A DNA stretch of 64,000 nt from Lachnospiraceae bacterium (GCA_910575555.1 CAJTFX010000007.1:172404-236403), one strand, 5' to 3'. Positions 51,875 to 61,669 are shown, numbered from the stretch's first letter. The notes: a model not told the origin generated them from the sequence alone. Numbers and translations: made by a program.

Positions 51875-51973
51875 TCAAACCAAAGAAATTTTTTTAATAG
51901 TACCCTTACATGAGCGCTTATGTAGTTCCTTATCAAAAATCGGTTCCTGGCATTTATCGCACCAAAATATCAT
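51875..51973 (-). pseudogene. 5' stub of a PAPS-reductase-family (SspD-type) gene
   Basis: A 32-codon frame follows the ATPase gene by 17 bp with a GGAGAG ribosome site. It reads MIFWCDKCQEPIFDKELHKR, then SCKGTIKKIS. A WCxxC zinc-ribbon start before the catalytic domain is what I expect of PAPS-reductase-family phosphorothioation proteins. It is cut off after about 30 codons near the junction with the intron fragment. In sspBCD operons the D gene follows C, matching the position. The match is short and the call is tentative. Confidence 0.5.
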
Positions 51974-51990
51974 GCAAACTCTCCATTCAT

Positions 51991-54900
51991 CTACATTATC
52001 TCTTCCAATAGCCTTGCAACAATCTGCATTTTTTCCTCTTGAGATAACGACTGTCCAAAGTTTTCAAGCGTTGATTTCATTTTATTGAACATTACCTGTC
52101 CATTTCCGCTCAACTCTTGTTTGTCAAATTGTGTGCTCCTTAAGTTCTCATTTCCAGCCTGAATAATAATTTTCACTTCATTATCTTCCAAGCCTTCTCT
52201 GACCTCAAAATTCTCTAGTTGATACATAATGCGTGTCAACGTATCATTGAAGTCATCCATTTTAGAGTCATTCCAATATCCAATTTCAAACCCTGTAATT
52301 ACTTGCGCTAATTCCTCTATAAATATATTATCCTCATTCCCACGATTAAATGTTTTTAAGTATTCAAGCATTGCATTGGTCTGATAATCAAACACCTTAT
52401 GTTCTTTTTGAGACCAATCATTCTCATATTTTTTTGCAAAATAATTGACTATACTGCTTGCATCTGCTATCTCGAAAATATTTCGAATAATTCTATCTGC
52501 CTCCGCCAATTGCAGTTTCGATACATTTTCTAACTCATTTTTAATCACTTCAAGTTCATAAGAAAGTTCAGATAAATCTTTATTAATCTGTGGTAATATT
52601 TCAAAGAAAAAAGCATTGTAGTCTTTATACGATACACTCATAATATCTCTATAAAGCTTTGTTTTTGCAGTAACAAATTTTTCAGTTGTTCTCGCGCTTT
52701 TACTTACTCCTGCAAAATGAGTATTCATAGCACTTAATAAATCTTTAAGTCTGCTCTTGGACTTACTGTTTCTATATCCTCCAAATAACGCCTCCGTCCT
52801 CTCAATGAATTCCCTCTGCTGTCTATCCCAGTTACAAATATATATCGAAAAATCCTCCGGACTTTCAAATGCTTTTATAAGTTCATCTATGCAATAATCT
52901 CTGTCTGCGCCATGAAATGATATTGATACATTTTCATGTTTCTTCAATTCAAACGCAAGCAAAATTGGAAGATATCCGTCTCTCAATCCATATGGAGGTT
53001 GTTTTAACTTTTTGTATATCTCCACTAAAGGAACGGGTGCTTTTTGCGCCTTTTTTAGATAATCGCCTATTTCCTTTTGCACAGCTTTTCCGGAATACTC
53101 GCCATCTGGCAAAACATTAAGAGTTGCATTTGTTTCATCATCATATAAACCATTTTTCACAAGCACTGATCGAATAATTGTATGTTCCGGCGACAATGGT
53201 GTACATTCTTTTAGAATGTCTTCCTCATCGCCCATAATATATTCAAGTGCTTTAGCTCTCGCTAATTTAATGGCTCCAGAAATTGCATTTTTATTTACCA
53301 AGTCGTTATTAACAATTATCGTTCTAGGGAAAGCTTTTTCCACCACATCTGAAGCAATTTTAGTCAATTCCAATGCTGATGAAATATTTCTTTCTTCTCC
53401 ATACACGATTGAAACGATATTCTTGTCCACCATGTTTTTCCAATTCTCAATCAAATCATTCACGATTGCTTTTTCTTCTTCTAAATATAAAAGAAGTTCT
53501 TTCTCGACTGTTGGATCATCCTTTTTTAATTCTTCCCTTTTTGCATAATAATACTTAACAGAAATATAACGTTTAACCTCATTCTCGATTGTTTGCGGTA
53601 CAGTATTTACCAAACAAATTGTACGTTCAGGTATTCCAGCGTCTACAGTATACTCTTCTATCATATAATTTCTGTCCAAAATGAACGCAACAATACCATC
53701 ATAATATGCCGGCAGCGATTTTAAGAATGTTTTTTTACTGATATCTGCCCTGTAAGCAAATATCGGTGCAAATATCCTGTTCATATGATATGTAAAGTTA
53801 TAATCATTTGGATAAATTGCAAAACAAGAAAACTCGTCATTTAATGTAGCTGTTACCATTTCATCGCTGATTGCAGGTATCCTTTCTTCAATCAGCGAAT
53901 CAAAATCATAAATACTGCTATCAAGAAAATCATAAAACCCATATTGTCGCATATACTTAATGATTTTCTTCTGCTCCAACTCTTCAATTGCTCTTATGAC
54001 ATCAGCGTCATTTTCATCGATAACATGACACAAGGTATTTCTGTTAGATGACAGGATAGCTGTATCAGAAATAATATTGATAACCGCCACTGCCTTTAGA
54101 ATTCTGACCTCTATTGAATTCTGCATATCTCCTAATTTGTTAATAGCATACTGTAATTTTTTATATACCAAATAGATGTCATTCGCCCTGAATGACATGA
54201 TATTCTCTTCAAAATAATCATAAATATAATCCAATCCAACAAAATGAAACCTGTCATCCTTCAGATTCCTCAACTGCGAAAAAAGCGAATTTTTTTCATC
54301 GCTTGCAAGATATGTAAAGAATGTTCTTTCATTCTGTGCCACTTTTTTTGATAATCTGTCTAATGCATAAAGCGTAATTGGATGAAGCGGATATCCGCCT
54401 TCAAATGGATTGCCTCCTTCAGGCGGTAGCAAAAAGCCTTTAAAATCCCAAGCCTGTTCATAAAGACAATTCAATTCTTCTGAATATTTATTTCTAAAGT
54501 CCTCCCATTTTTTCGTTTTAGGAATAATGTGCGGAATCAAAGAAAGGCATTGATCATACTTAATATTGATAGAAGTAGACTTAAATCTTCCCTCAATTTT
54601 TTTCCATTCATCACTAAGACTTTTTTTCATTTTATCCGTATACAGAGACAGTTGCTTGTGTGACACCAAAATTAAATGATTGTCGTAATCCGTATGATCA
54701 CAATACTCTGCAAAGTCTTGAATGGTTTTAACTTTTATGCTTTCGCTATTATCCTCAATGTATCTTCCAAATTCATCAAATACAAATACGATTCCTCTAT
54801 AATCCTCTATAATAGCTTGATTCGCTTGATTCAAATTATCTATAAGATTTCCTACGCCGCTTACAAATGAGGCGCCGTAGGTCATCATCTTAAAAACCTC

Positions 54901-55512
54901 GTCAAACATCTTTTCACTTAATGTTTCAAAATTAGCAAGACTATTCTTTAATTTATTCGTATCAATTTTCAGATCATCCAAAATCTGATTTAAACGAAGA
55001 GAGGAATCTTCCCCTTGTTCCCATTTTTCAAGAAGTTCTAATGCTTCGTGAAAATAATTTTTAAAACATATTTCGTAGCCTAATTTTCCCATCTCTTTTT
55101 TCAGTGAAAATGATATGCATCTATCAAAATCTGAAAAATCGGAATAAATCGGCACTACCATGTATGGCTTATCATTATTGACGTACGCTTTTATATCATT
55201 TGCAAATTCTTTATCATAATGTTCGATTGCATTTATAAAAATATCAAATGCCTTGCCTTCTGTATTTATATGCCCTAATAATGCGCTTAATACAGTGAGT
55301 AAGTGTAACTTCCCCGTTCCATATGAACCATATAAAATTCTGGAATGTGTATCTCCTTTTTGAATTATTCCATATAAATACTCACGCAAAATCTCCGTTG
55401 TTGTTACATTAGGAATAAATCCTGACAAGCGATTTTCATTTTCCAAATCAAAACAAATATTTGCCGAATATTTATATTGTTTTCTTTTTTCTATAAGCTG
55501 TGAATATTTCAT
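51991..55512 (-). CDS. Large P-loop ATPase, SspC-like (DNA phosphorothioation/defence)
   Basis: The product has 1173 residues from ATG 55512 (AGGAAGG 6 bases upstream). The Walker A loop at 62-69 is GSYGTGKL; the usual Ser/Thr after Lys is Leu (codon TTA at 55306-55308). A Walker B-like IVFVFDEFGRYIE (about 255) is intact. The rest is mainly helical, with a coiled region near the end. It follows the DUF4007 gene by 10 bp and precedes the SspD-like stub, the order of sspB-sspC-sspD, where SspC is an ATPase needed for single-strand DNA phosphorothioation. Large defence ATPases of BREX and related systems look similar, so the assignment rests on the DUF4007 neighbour. The frame itself is unbroken. 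Confidence 0.7.
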   Translation of the reverse strand: MKYSQLIEKRKQYKYSANICFDLENENRLSGFIPNVTTTEILREYLYGIIQKGDTHSRILYGSYGTGKLHLLTVLSALLGHINTEGKAFDIFINAIEHYDKEFANDIKAYVNNDKPYMVVPIYSDFSDFDRCISFSLKKEMGKLGYEICFKNYFHEALELLEKWEQGEDSSLRLNQILDDLKIDTNKLKNSLANFETLSEKMFDEVFKMMTYGASFVSGVGNLIDNLNQANQAIIEDYRGIVFVFDEFGRYIEDNSESIKVKTIQDFAEYCDHTDYDNHLILVSHKQLSLYTDKMKKSLSDEWKKIEGRFKSTSINIKYDQCLSLIPHIIPKTKKWEDFRNKYSEELNCLYEQAWDFKGFLLPPEGGNPFEGGYPLHPITLYALDRLSKKVAQNERTFFTYLASDEKNSLFSQLRNLKDDRFHFVGLDYIYDYFEENIMSFRANDIYLVYKKLQYAINKLGDMQNSIEVRILKAVAVINIISDTAILSSNRNTLCHVIDENDADVIRAIEELEQKKIIKYMRQYGFYDFLDSSIYDFDSLIEERIPAISDEMVTATLNDEFSCFAIYPNDYNFTYHMNRIFAPIFAYRADISKKTFLKSLPAYYDGIVAFILDRNYMIEEYTVDAGIPERTICLVNTVPQTIENEVKRYISVKYYYAKREELKKDDPTVEKELLLYLEEEKAIVNDLIENWKNMVDKNIVSIVYGEERNISSALELTKIASDVVEKAFPRTIIVNNDLVNKNAISGAIKLARAKALEYIMGDEEDILKECTPLSPEHTIIRSVLVKNGLYDDETNATLNVLPDGEYSGKAVQKEIGDYLKKAQKAPVPLVEIYKKLKQPPYGLRDGYLPILLAFELKKHENVSISFHGADRDYCIDELIKAFESPEDFSIYICNWDRQQREFIERTEALFGGYRNSKSKSRLKDLLSAMNTHFAGVSKSARTTEKFVTAKTKLYRDIMSVSYKDYNAFFFEILPQINKDLSELSYELEVIKNELENVSKLQLAEADRIIRNIFEIADASSIVNYFAKKYENDWSQKEHKVFDYQTNAMLEYLKTFNRGNEDNIFIEELAQVITGFEIGYWNDSKMDDFNDTLTRIMYQLENFEVREGLEDNEVKIIIQAGNENLRSTQFDKQELSGNGQVMFNKMKSTLENFGQSLSQEEKMQIVARLLEEIM

Positions 55513-55522
55513 AACTGCCTTC

Positions 55523-56397
55523 CTATCCAATAAAGTATTTATCTAACAGGCTCGTATAATCATAGCCTATAAATTCTATATATCTATTCCCAAAGTTATT
55601 ATTGAGACCAATATATCTTTTGTTCTCCGCTTCGAGAAGCATATCTATCAATTCAGAATATCTAATGTTAAAATACCGTCCTACCTGACATTTTTCTTCC
55701 ATCAAGACTTCAATACTTATCTGATTTCCTTCAAAATTCTGTTCTCTATTATCCATAGCTATACAATAAATTAGAAGTTCCACCGGAATCTCACGACTAT
55801 TTAAGTGTGTTTTCAATAAAATTTTCTTTTCCCCGATTTTCAAAACTCTTAGCGGCGCTAAAAAGGGATAAGTATCCTCGTCCATAATGGTTTTTAAATC
55901 AATAGATTTTTCACCAATATATGTGTTTTTAACACAATTGTATTCCTTATCTACAGCATCTTTCTTGATTTTCATGCCATTAACAGCAAGATATGTGTGG
56001 AAACCATCTGAAAATTCTTCTTTCGTAATAGTGGTGCTGTTCCACTCATTAAATAACCAATACCATGCTGTAGCTTCATCGATTTTTAAAGCAAGGTTTC
56101 TATGAAGTAAACTCAAAGTACCCTTGCGTTGAAATTTCTGTCATATTTATCTATATATTCAAACAATTGAGTTGGTTCTTTTCTTATACCATTTTGTGTT
56201 TTAACCTCATTCGTCATCCCCATTGCATCCGCCCAATATCGTAACGCTTTAATCATTATGCGCCCCAGACCAATAGAATCAATTGCCGCCTGCTCATTAC
56301 TTGGCGAAAAAATCATATTGTCTTCTTTTACTGCCTGAATGATTTTGGTTCCCCATCCACTCCGCATATAAAAACTTCCATGCTTATTTACTACCAT
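55523..56397 (-). pseudogene. DUF4007 (SspB-type) gene, split by a one-base frameshift
   Basis: Frame 1 (from ATG 56397) has the DUF4007 opening NKHGSFYMRSGW and the core LGRIMIKALRYWADAMG, ending at TGA 56113. Frame 2 continues with GTLSLLHRNLALKIDEATAW, YWLFNEW and ends at 55523. Inserting one A in GCAAGGG (about 56124) joins them as NFNAKGTLSLLHRN, which restores the GTLxLLH motif of the family. DUF4007 is the domain of SspB, a nicking enzyme in single-strand phosphorothioation. It overlaps the end of the XRE gene by 14 bp. Translation could restart at TTG 56116, but the product would be incomplete. Confidence 0.8.
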
Positions 56398-56620
56398 TAC
56401 TCGGTACTTCCTCTCTGTCAGTCTTTTCAAAGCTCATAATATCTCCAATATCACAATCCATATAACTACATATTCGCGCTAACACATCCATAGATACACT
56501 TTCGCCTTTTCCCATTTTTGCCATTGTCGCTGAACTTATATTTAACTCTGTTGCCAAATCCTTCTTATACATATTTCTGTCAATTAACATTTTCCACAAA
56601 CCATTATAAGAAACCGCCAT
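56384..56620 (-). CDS. Small XRE-family regulator, first gene of the ssp-like operon
   Basis: The product has 78 residues, essentially one helix-turn-helix: LWKMLIDRNMYKKDLATELN then SSATMAKMGKGESVSMDVLARI and CDIGDIM. ATG 56620 is preferred over 56638 for the GGAAGGTAAAGAG upstream. It overlaps the DUF4007 gene and has a good promoter 55 bp upstream, so it probably autoregulates the operon. Confidence 0.82.
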   Translation of the reverse strand: MAVSYNGLWKMLIDRNMYKKDLATELNISSATMAKMGKGESVSMDVLARICSYMDCDIGDIMSFEKTDREEVPSNGSK

Positions 56621-56674
56621 ACTCTTTACCTTCCACACACCTTGTCAAAATTCTATTGTTATACATCTGAAAAA

Positions 56675-56703
56675 ATTATATCACATATAGACTGTTATGT
56701 CAC
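56675..56703 (-). promoter_or_regulatory. Promoter of the XRE-DUF4007-ATPase operon
   Basis: On the minus strand: -35 GTGACA (56698-56703), 17-bp spacer, -10 TATAAT (56675-56680). Confidence 0.75.
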
Positions 56704-56990
56704 TATAAACTTTATTATGTTAAAGATAGTTTTTAATATAGGAAACATATAAAACGTAATTTATCGCGTAAAGTGAATTGTTAAATTCCGAATTCTCTAC
56801 TTTTTCAAAACTTGTACTCCTAAAATTTTTAATGTCTTTCGCCAGATACGCATGAGAGGCACCTCATGCCTCTGGTTAGGGGACTGTCCCTAAAACCTCG
56901 CTGATATATATAGTGAACTTAAAATATGATAGAATATTTCTATTCTGATTACACTTTCTGCTATCATTTTCCTGTTCTGATAGCACTTTT
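56704..56990. other. AT-rich gap between ssp-like operon and second IS66
   Basis: No coding frame is supported. The only structure is a GAGGCACCTCATGCCTC hairpin (56854-56872), just before GGTTAGGGGACTGTCCC. Upstream ssp genes such as a cysteine desulfurase are not present. Confidence 0.5.
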
Positions 56991-57056
56991 TGTAAGCGAT
57001 GCAAAAGAAACCGTATTGTAAAAAATGAGCTGCTATGGTAATGCTTCCATAACAGC

Positions 57057-58682
57057 TCATTTCTTCTTTTTCTGAATTCTACAGTATTCCGGGAGGTCCC
57101 TGGACCATGGCAGATATGGATCCAAAATACTTGGATCATTTTGATACTGGTAATCAATTTCCGGCATCTTTTCCAACAGATAAGACAGATATCGGAATAC
57201 ATCCAGTTGATTCAATTTCGATGATTCTACCAGTGAATAGACAATCCCACTGGCTCTTGCCTCTTCCGGTGCGTCCGCAAACAGCCAGGATTTACGGCCG
57301 GTTGCAAATGGACGTATACAGGCTTCGCACTCATTGTTCGAAATCGGAAGCCTTCCATCCTCCATGAAGGTATTCAGATATTTTTTCTGGTTCCGACTGT
57401 ATTGCGGCGCCTTTTTCAAGGATTCGTTGGCAGTGTATTTTTCGCTGGTTTCTTCTACCCATGACCAAAAAGCCTCAAGTATCGGCTGGCTTAGTTCTTT
57501 GCGTTTCTCCAGCCGCTCCTGCGGGTCTAGGCTCTGAATCTTCTTTTCGATTTTAAAGAGCTGGCTGCGCCATTCACGCGCCTCGGCCCCCTTGCTCCCC
57601 TTTAGCTCCTTTCCAGCAGAGTCCAGTGGGATGCTCTCTATATAGTGGCGACGCAGATGCGACCAGCACAGGGCCCGGGTGACCCCTTCTGCTTTTTCGT
57701 AGCTGTCGCAGGCATCTGTTACCAGATATCCATCAAATCCGCTATACAGCCGTTTTGCCTCTGCCCCCGAACGGGTCCTTGCATAGTGGAAGAGCGCTGC
57801 ACGGATCTCTTCAAAGCTTCCGGTCCTCACCACCCACATGAAGGATTCGCTGCTGGCCTTCTTTCCCGGTTCCTTGTTGCACTGGATCCGGGTTTCGTCA
57901 CCCATTAATACGGAGCAGGTCTCCATGATGACCTGGTGCATCCTTAGGAAGATTGGCTCCAGCCATTCCTGACTGCATCGGATTACCCAATGCGACATGG
58001 TGGAACGGCAGACACTAAGCCCGATGCGGTACCAGTCCCGCTCCTGCCTTGCCAGGAGGATCCCCATATCATATTTCTGGTATAGGCTCCCTGCAACCAG
58101 GGATGGACTTGCGATCGAATGTGGGAGCAAACCTTTGGGGACCCTGGCAGCTGCGAATGTGGGGGACAGCTTCTCACTGTCTTGGCTGCCGCATTTTATG
58201 CATTTTTTTATCTCCTGCACATACTGTTTTACTTTCAGCTTCGCTGGTTCATATAGCACTTCGGTCCGTACTGCTTTTTCTCCTACTTTTGTCAGTTGTG
58301 CACCGCATACAGGGCAGGCTTCTTCTTCACTTACTACGCAGCGTTCGATCTCTGTTTCAAGGGAAGAGAGCATTTCTGAGCGCACACCTGCCTGACGCAC
58401 TTTCCGTGTATGCTCTGGCACTGTGATCTCTTTCTGCTGTTTTGCCAGTTCTTGCAGGAGCCGCTCTTGCTCTGGAAACAGGTTCATCTGTCCTGTAACC
58501 TGGGCGGCCTCACTGGATGGGCCATACATCTTTTTACGCGCATGCAAAACTGCCTGGGTCAGGTTCTCAATCTGGATACGCTGTCTTTCGATCTGTGCGT
58601 CCCGTTCTCCCAGCATCTTTTTCAGAGATTCCACCTGTTCCCGCAGTCTGGTTGCTTCTTCCTGTTGTGCCGCTGTCTGCAT
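57057..58682 (-). CDS. tnpC: IS66 family transposase TnpC
   Basis: The product has 541 residues, full length. A Leu-zipper-like N-terminus (EQVESLKKMLGERDAQIERQ), a zinc finger (CPVCGAQLTKVGEK ... CIKCGSQ) and the IS66 DDE domain with GDETRIQ, YLVTDACDSYEKA, CWSHLRRHY and the C-terminal GRLPISNNECEACIRPFATGRKSW-type box (written in two parts: LPISNNECEACIRPF and ATGRKSWLF). It looks intact. Start ATG 58682 behind GAGGGAAGGGCC. Confidence 0.93.
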   Translation of the reverse strand: MQTAAQQEEATRLREQVESLKKMLGERDAQIERQRIQIENLTQAVLHARKKMYGPSSEAAQVTGQMNLFPEQERLLQELAKQQKEITVPEHTRKVRQAGVRSEMLSSLETEIERCVVSEEEACPVCGAQLTKVGEKAVRTEVLYEPAKLKVKQYVQEIKKCIKCGSQDSEKLSPTFAAARVPKGLLPHSIASPSLVAGSLYQKYDMGILLARQERDWYRIGLSVCRSTMSHWVIRCSQEWLEPIFLRMHQVIMETCSVLMGDETRIQCNKEPGKKASSESFMWVVRTGSFEEIRAALFHYARTRSGAEAKRLYSGFDGYLVTDACDSYEKAEGVTRALCWSHLRRHYIESIPLDSAGKELKGSKGAEAREWRSQLFKIEKKIQSLDPQERLEKRKELSQPILEAFWSWVEETSEKYTANESLKKAPQYSRNQKKYLNTFMEDGRLPISNNECEACIRPFATGRKSWLFADAPEEARASGIVYSLVESSKLNQLDVFRYLSYLLEKMPEIDYQYQNDPSILDPYLPWSRDLPEYCRIQKKKK

Positions 58683-58816
58683 GGCCCTTCCTCCCTCCTT
58701 GGATTTCTTTCATTTTAACATCTTTTCATGAAAAAATCAGCATTCCAGGCTGTTTTTTGACCTGAAAATGCTGATTTTTCAAGAATGATCCGTGGGTTAT
58801 CCGTCATTTTTTCTGC

Positions 58817-59185
58817 TCAGAAGCAGGTATCCTCCGGCTGTATCTTTACCGGCTTATGTGCATATTTCCGCTCAATAGACAGCCCCTCCAGGAGCCAGCG
58901 CACCTGCTGTGCAGAGATGTCTTTGATATCGTCTGATGTCCTGGGCCATTGGAAACGCATGTCCGGCAGAAGCTTTTTTGTTGCCAGAAGGAATCCGTTT
59001 CCTCCTTCAAAACGGAGCGCTTTCAGACAATCCCGTTTTTTATTGCAGAACAAAAACACACAGACCGGGGAATAGGGATCCAGATGATATTTCAAGGTGA
59101 CGAGAGCTGCGAGCCCCTCAATCTGTTTTCGAAAATCAGTCGCGCCACAAGCGAGGAAGATATGTTCCGCCCCTTGGGTGATCAT
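58817..59185 (-). CDS. tnpB: IS66 family TnpB, in frame with recombinase remnant
   Basis: From ATG 59185 the product has 122 residues with HIFLACGATDFRKQIEGL, PVCVFLFCNKKRDCLKAL and RFQWPR, i.e. TnpB. The reading frame is open upstream into the C-terminal part of a serine recombinase, so a longer fusion protein from 59704 is possible. tnpC follows by 134 bp. Confidence 0.85.
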   Translation of the reverse strand: MITQGAEHIFLACGATDFRKQIEGLAALVTLKYHLDPYSPVCVFLFCNKKRDCLKALRFEGGNGFLLATKKLLPDMRFQWPRTSDDIKDISAQQVRWLLEGLSIERKYAHKPVKIQPEDTCF

Positions 59186-59189
59186 GCTC

Positions 59190-60734
59190 AGTCGGTCATT
59201 TTTTGCGGACAGTTCAATACATACCTGTCTGTCCCTTGTCCTGCTCCTGCGTTTGCTCTCGTTTGACTTCTCCCTCTGCACCTTTTTCGCACATATCGGG
59301 CAATATTTTGAGATAGCAGAGCCGGGGACGTATTCAACACCGCACACCATACAATTCTTAGGTGGCAATGCTGTCCACCGCTTTGTGGGTGTGATATGTA
59401 ATTCACCGACAAAGCCGATGAATTTATAGTAAATCTTGATTTCCTGTTTCACTGTTCCGTCTGCTGATTTTTCACGCTCCGAAACAAGTATCTTGTCTAT
59501 CAGCGCATTTATTACTGTTGCGTCCAGTTCTTTTAAGCCTTGATAGTTGCGGATAAGAGAGAGGAAGTCACGGATTCCCTGCGATTTCTCATAGCTTTCA
59601 TTAAGAGTTTCCGTTACCTCTTTCAATCTCGCTTCGATTTCAAGCTGTTCTTTCTGGTATTTCCCCGACATCATCTCAAAATTTCGCTCGGTAATACGCT
59701 CCATGACCTTATCCTCGTAGAGAGAGGAAAACAGCCTGTCAAGCTCCGCAAGACGTTTGTTTAGTTTCTTCCGTTACTTTTCCAGTTCCTTTGCCCTGCT
59801 CTGGTCTGTTTCCGTGAGCCGCTTCTCAATCGCCCTCACCGCCCGCTCGTCATTCACCGCCATATCCGCAAAACGGTTAATGTCATCAAGGACAGCATTG
59901 AATAAGTCCCTCGCTTCAATGGCATGTGCGGTACACATGACGTTGCCATACCTGCCATAATTATTACAGGTATATTGTACGCAGTCGATGATGTCGGGGC
60001 GTTTTCTCCTGTTGGCGCTCATAGCCCGCAAAGCGTAGCCGCAGTCCGCACACTTGATAACGCCTGCAAAGATATTTTCAAAGCCGCCCTTGTTCTCTGG
60101 CAGTCTACGGCTTGTGATAAGCTGCTGTACGGTATCAAATTCCTCCTGCGTCACTATCCCCTCGTGGGTATCGGGTATCACTTCCCACTCTTCGGGTAGC
60201 TTAGAGGGGCGTTTCTTGCTTTTCATGTTGGCGGCAATCCGCTTGTAGCCTGCAAGGTTTCCCGCATAGATAGGGCTTCTTAAAATGCCCCTCACGCTGT
60301 TCTCACTCCAAATATAACGTTTTTCTTCGTTGTCCTCAAAGCACCGTTCATAACCTGCCGCCCCCTGCTCCGCCGCATAAGCGGCAGGGCGTAAAACGTG
60401 CTGTTTATTAAGGTACTTGCGGATTTTAGAGATTCCGTTTCCTGCAAGTGCAAGGTCAAATATCTCCCTTACCACATGGGCAACCTTATCATCAATCAGC
60501 AGGTGGTTATGGTCGGCGGGGTCTTTGATATAGCCGTAGGGTGCATATGTCCCCATGAATTTCCCCTGCTGAAACCTCGCACGGTACGCCGATTTTATCT
60601 TGACCGACACATCAGCAGAATACATTTCGTTTAGGATATTGCGGAATGGGGTAATGTCCATCGCCGATTTATTGAGCGTGTCCACTCCGTCATTGACCGC
60701 TATATACCTCACATTATGCTCTGGAAAAAAGACT
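59190..60734 (-). pseudogene. Large serine recombinase remnant
   Basis: The piece begins in the C-terminal half of the resolvase domain (VFFPEHNVRYIAVNDGVDT), so the catalytic Ser is missing. It continues through the recombinase domain (GTYAPYGYIKDP), the zinc ribbon (CADCGYALRAMSANRRKRPD) and the DUF4368-type C-terminus (YKFIGFVGELHITPT). An in-frame TAA at 59774 interrupts it between LEK and RKKLNKRL, probably a former CAA. The end runs into IS66 tnpB. TnpX/Tn4451-like recombinases are the best match. It sits exactly between tnpA-like and tnpB sequences. Confidence 0.85.
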
Positions 60735-61036
60735 TCAGCATATGGACTGCAGGAGCCGCAGCGCTCCTGAAACCTGCCCCATATCTGCGTTTTTGTGGAT
60801 GCCGACATGAAATTCGTGGTATCGGACCTCTATGGAAGGGGATTCCGATGTCGCTGGCAATTCCTGGGAGAAGGGCGGGAGTTCTATAAAAGGCTGTTCT
60901 GTAACAGGAAAGGATTTTGGTTCGCTGTCCATCCTCCGGATCTTTTTCTCCCAGTATTTATAGGTATCATATTTGTGTTAATAACTTCATGAGCTTTCAC
61001 ATATTCAGCCTCACCTACCGTCGCAGATTTACTCAT
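60735..61036 (-). pseudogene. IS66 tnpA-like remnant, frameshifted
   Basis: Frame 1 from ATG 61036 reads MSKSATVGEAEYVKAHEVIN, then TGRKRSGGWTANQNPFLLQ. A second frame continues PKSFPVTEQPFIELPPFSQ and PSIEVRYHEFHVGIHKNADM, ending ALRLLQSIC at 60735. The ending resembles the C-terminus of IS66 TnpA-type proteins (EVR ... LRxLxxxC). The recombinase remnant starts right at the stop. Weak overall similarity, so tentative. Confidence 0.45.
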
Positions 61037-61348
61037 TTTCCTGTCACGCCTCCAATTGCATATACAACTGTTCCTTTCCATATTTATGGCAGCTCTCCAG
61101 ACAGCGTTTCCCAAGCCGCTGCCTGAAACTGTCTGACAATTCCAGGCGCCGAAGATTATATCCTTACATGAAATTGTACCCGAAACATACACAATCCACG
61201 CAGGAAAGCCGCCCGGATCATTCCCGACGGCCTGTTTTTCCTGTTCCCTTATGAAATTATTTCCGTTTCCCGCACACTTCGACAAACATTTTTTTGCGTA
61301 CAGTTGTCCTGTCTCCCTTTAAAGCCAGTCCCTCCCTGTATACCCTGA
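61037..61348. other. Non-coding remnant between two mobile fragments
   Basis: No supported frame or clear repeat; it separates the IS66/recombinase mosaic from the transposase/AAA-ATPase element. It contains GGAAACGG-type short words only. Confidence 0.4.
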
Positions 61349-61669
61349 TCATGCACTCAGGGCATGCGCAACGGTTACCGCATCTGTCTCATTCATATGC
61401 GCTGACAGCCTCTCCCTGTTCCAGAATATATCTGACAGCCTGCTCAACGGGCATCCTGTATCAATGTCCGGAATACAGATATACTGGCCGCTCATATATT
61501 TGCCGATCACTGCGTTGATGCAGCTTTCCCTTCCATAAATAAGAAGCTCTGCCATACACATACTGTGGCTTCTTACCATAACTTCCCCCAGCCATCTTTG
61601 CTCACGCCCTCTGTCTTCTGCCGGCACGGTACACACAAACTCCATGCGTCCCTCCGGCCAGACCGTCAT
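61349..61669 (-). CDS. Accessory protein of the transposase/ATPase element, unknown
   Basis: The product has 106 residues, beginning MTVWPEGRMEFVCTVPAEDR and including MAELLIYGRESCINAVIGKY. No domain is recognised. Its start overlaps the end of the AAA ATPase gene by 4 bp, so it belongs to the same element; elements with a DDE transposase and an ExeA-like ATPase often carry a small third gene. Possibly itself truncated. Confidence 0.45.
   Translation of the reverse strand: MTVWPEGRMEFVCTVPAEDRGREQRWLGEVMVRSHSMCMAELLIYGRESCINAVIGKYMSGQYICIPDIDTGCPLSRLSDIFWNRERLSAHMNETDAVTVAHALSA

Larger units (their letters stand above)
56991..59185 (-). mobile_element. IS66-family element 2: tnpB and tnpC part
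   Basis: The left boundary is placed at GTAAGCGATGC (56996), the IS66-type end. It carries tnpC and tnpB on the minus strand; the tnpA candidate lies at 60735-61036, beyond a serine recombinase remnant. It points toward the element at 50507, but its TnpB is of a different subgroup, so the two are not copies. Confidence 0.7.

Noticed and set aside
51514..51936. 140-codon minus-strand frame
   Set aside because: It is antisense to the group II intron domain I and shows no protein family features.
51991..55512. BREX BrxC or another large defence ATPase
   Set aside because: Possible by ATPase architecture, but no PglX, PglZ or BrxL is present, and the DUF4007 neighbour and SspD-like stub favour Ssp.
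50507..59185. Composite transposon bounded by two IS66 copies
   Set aside because: The TnpB proteins are clearly different and both elements are broken, so they are independent insertions rather than mobilising ends.
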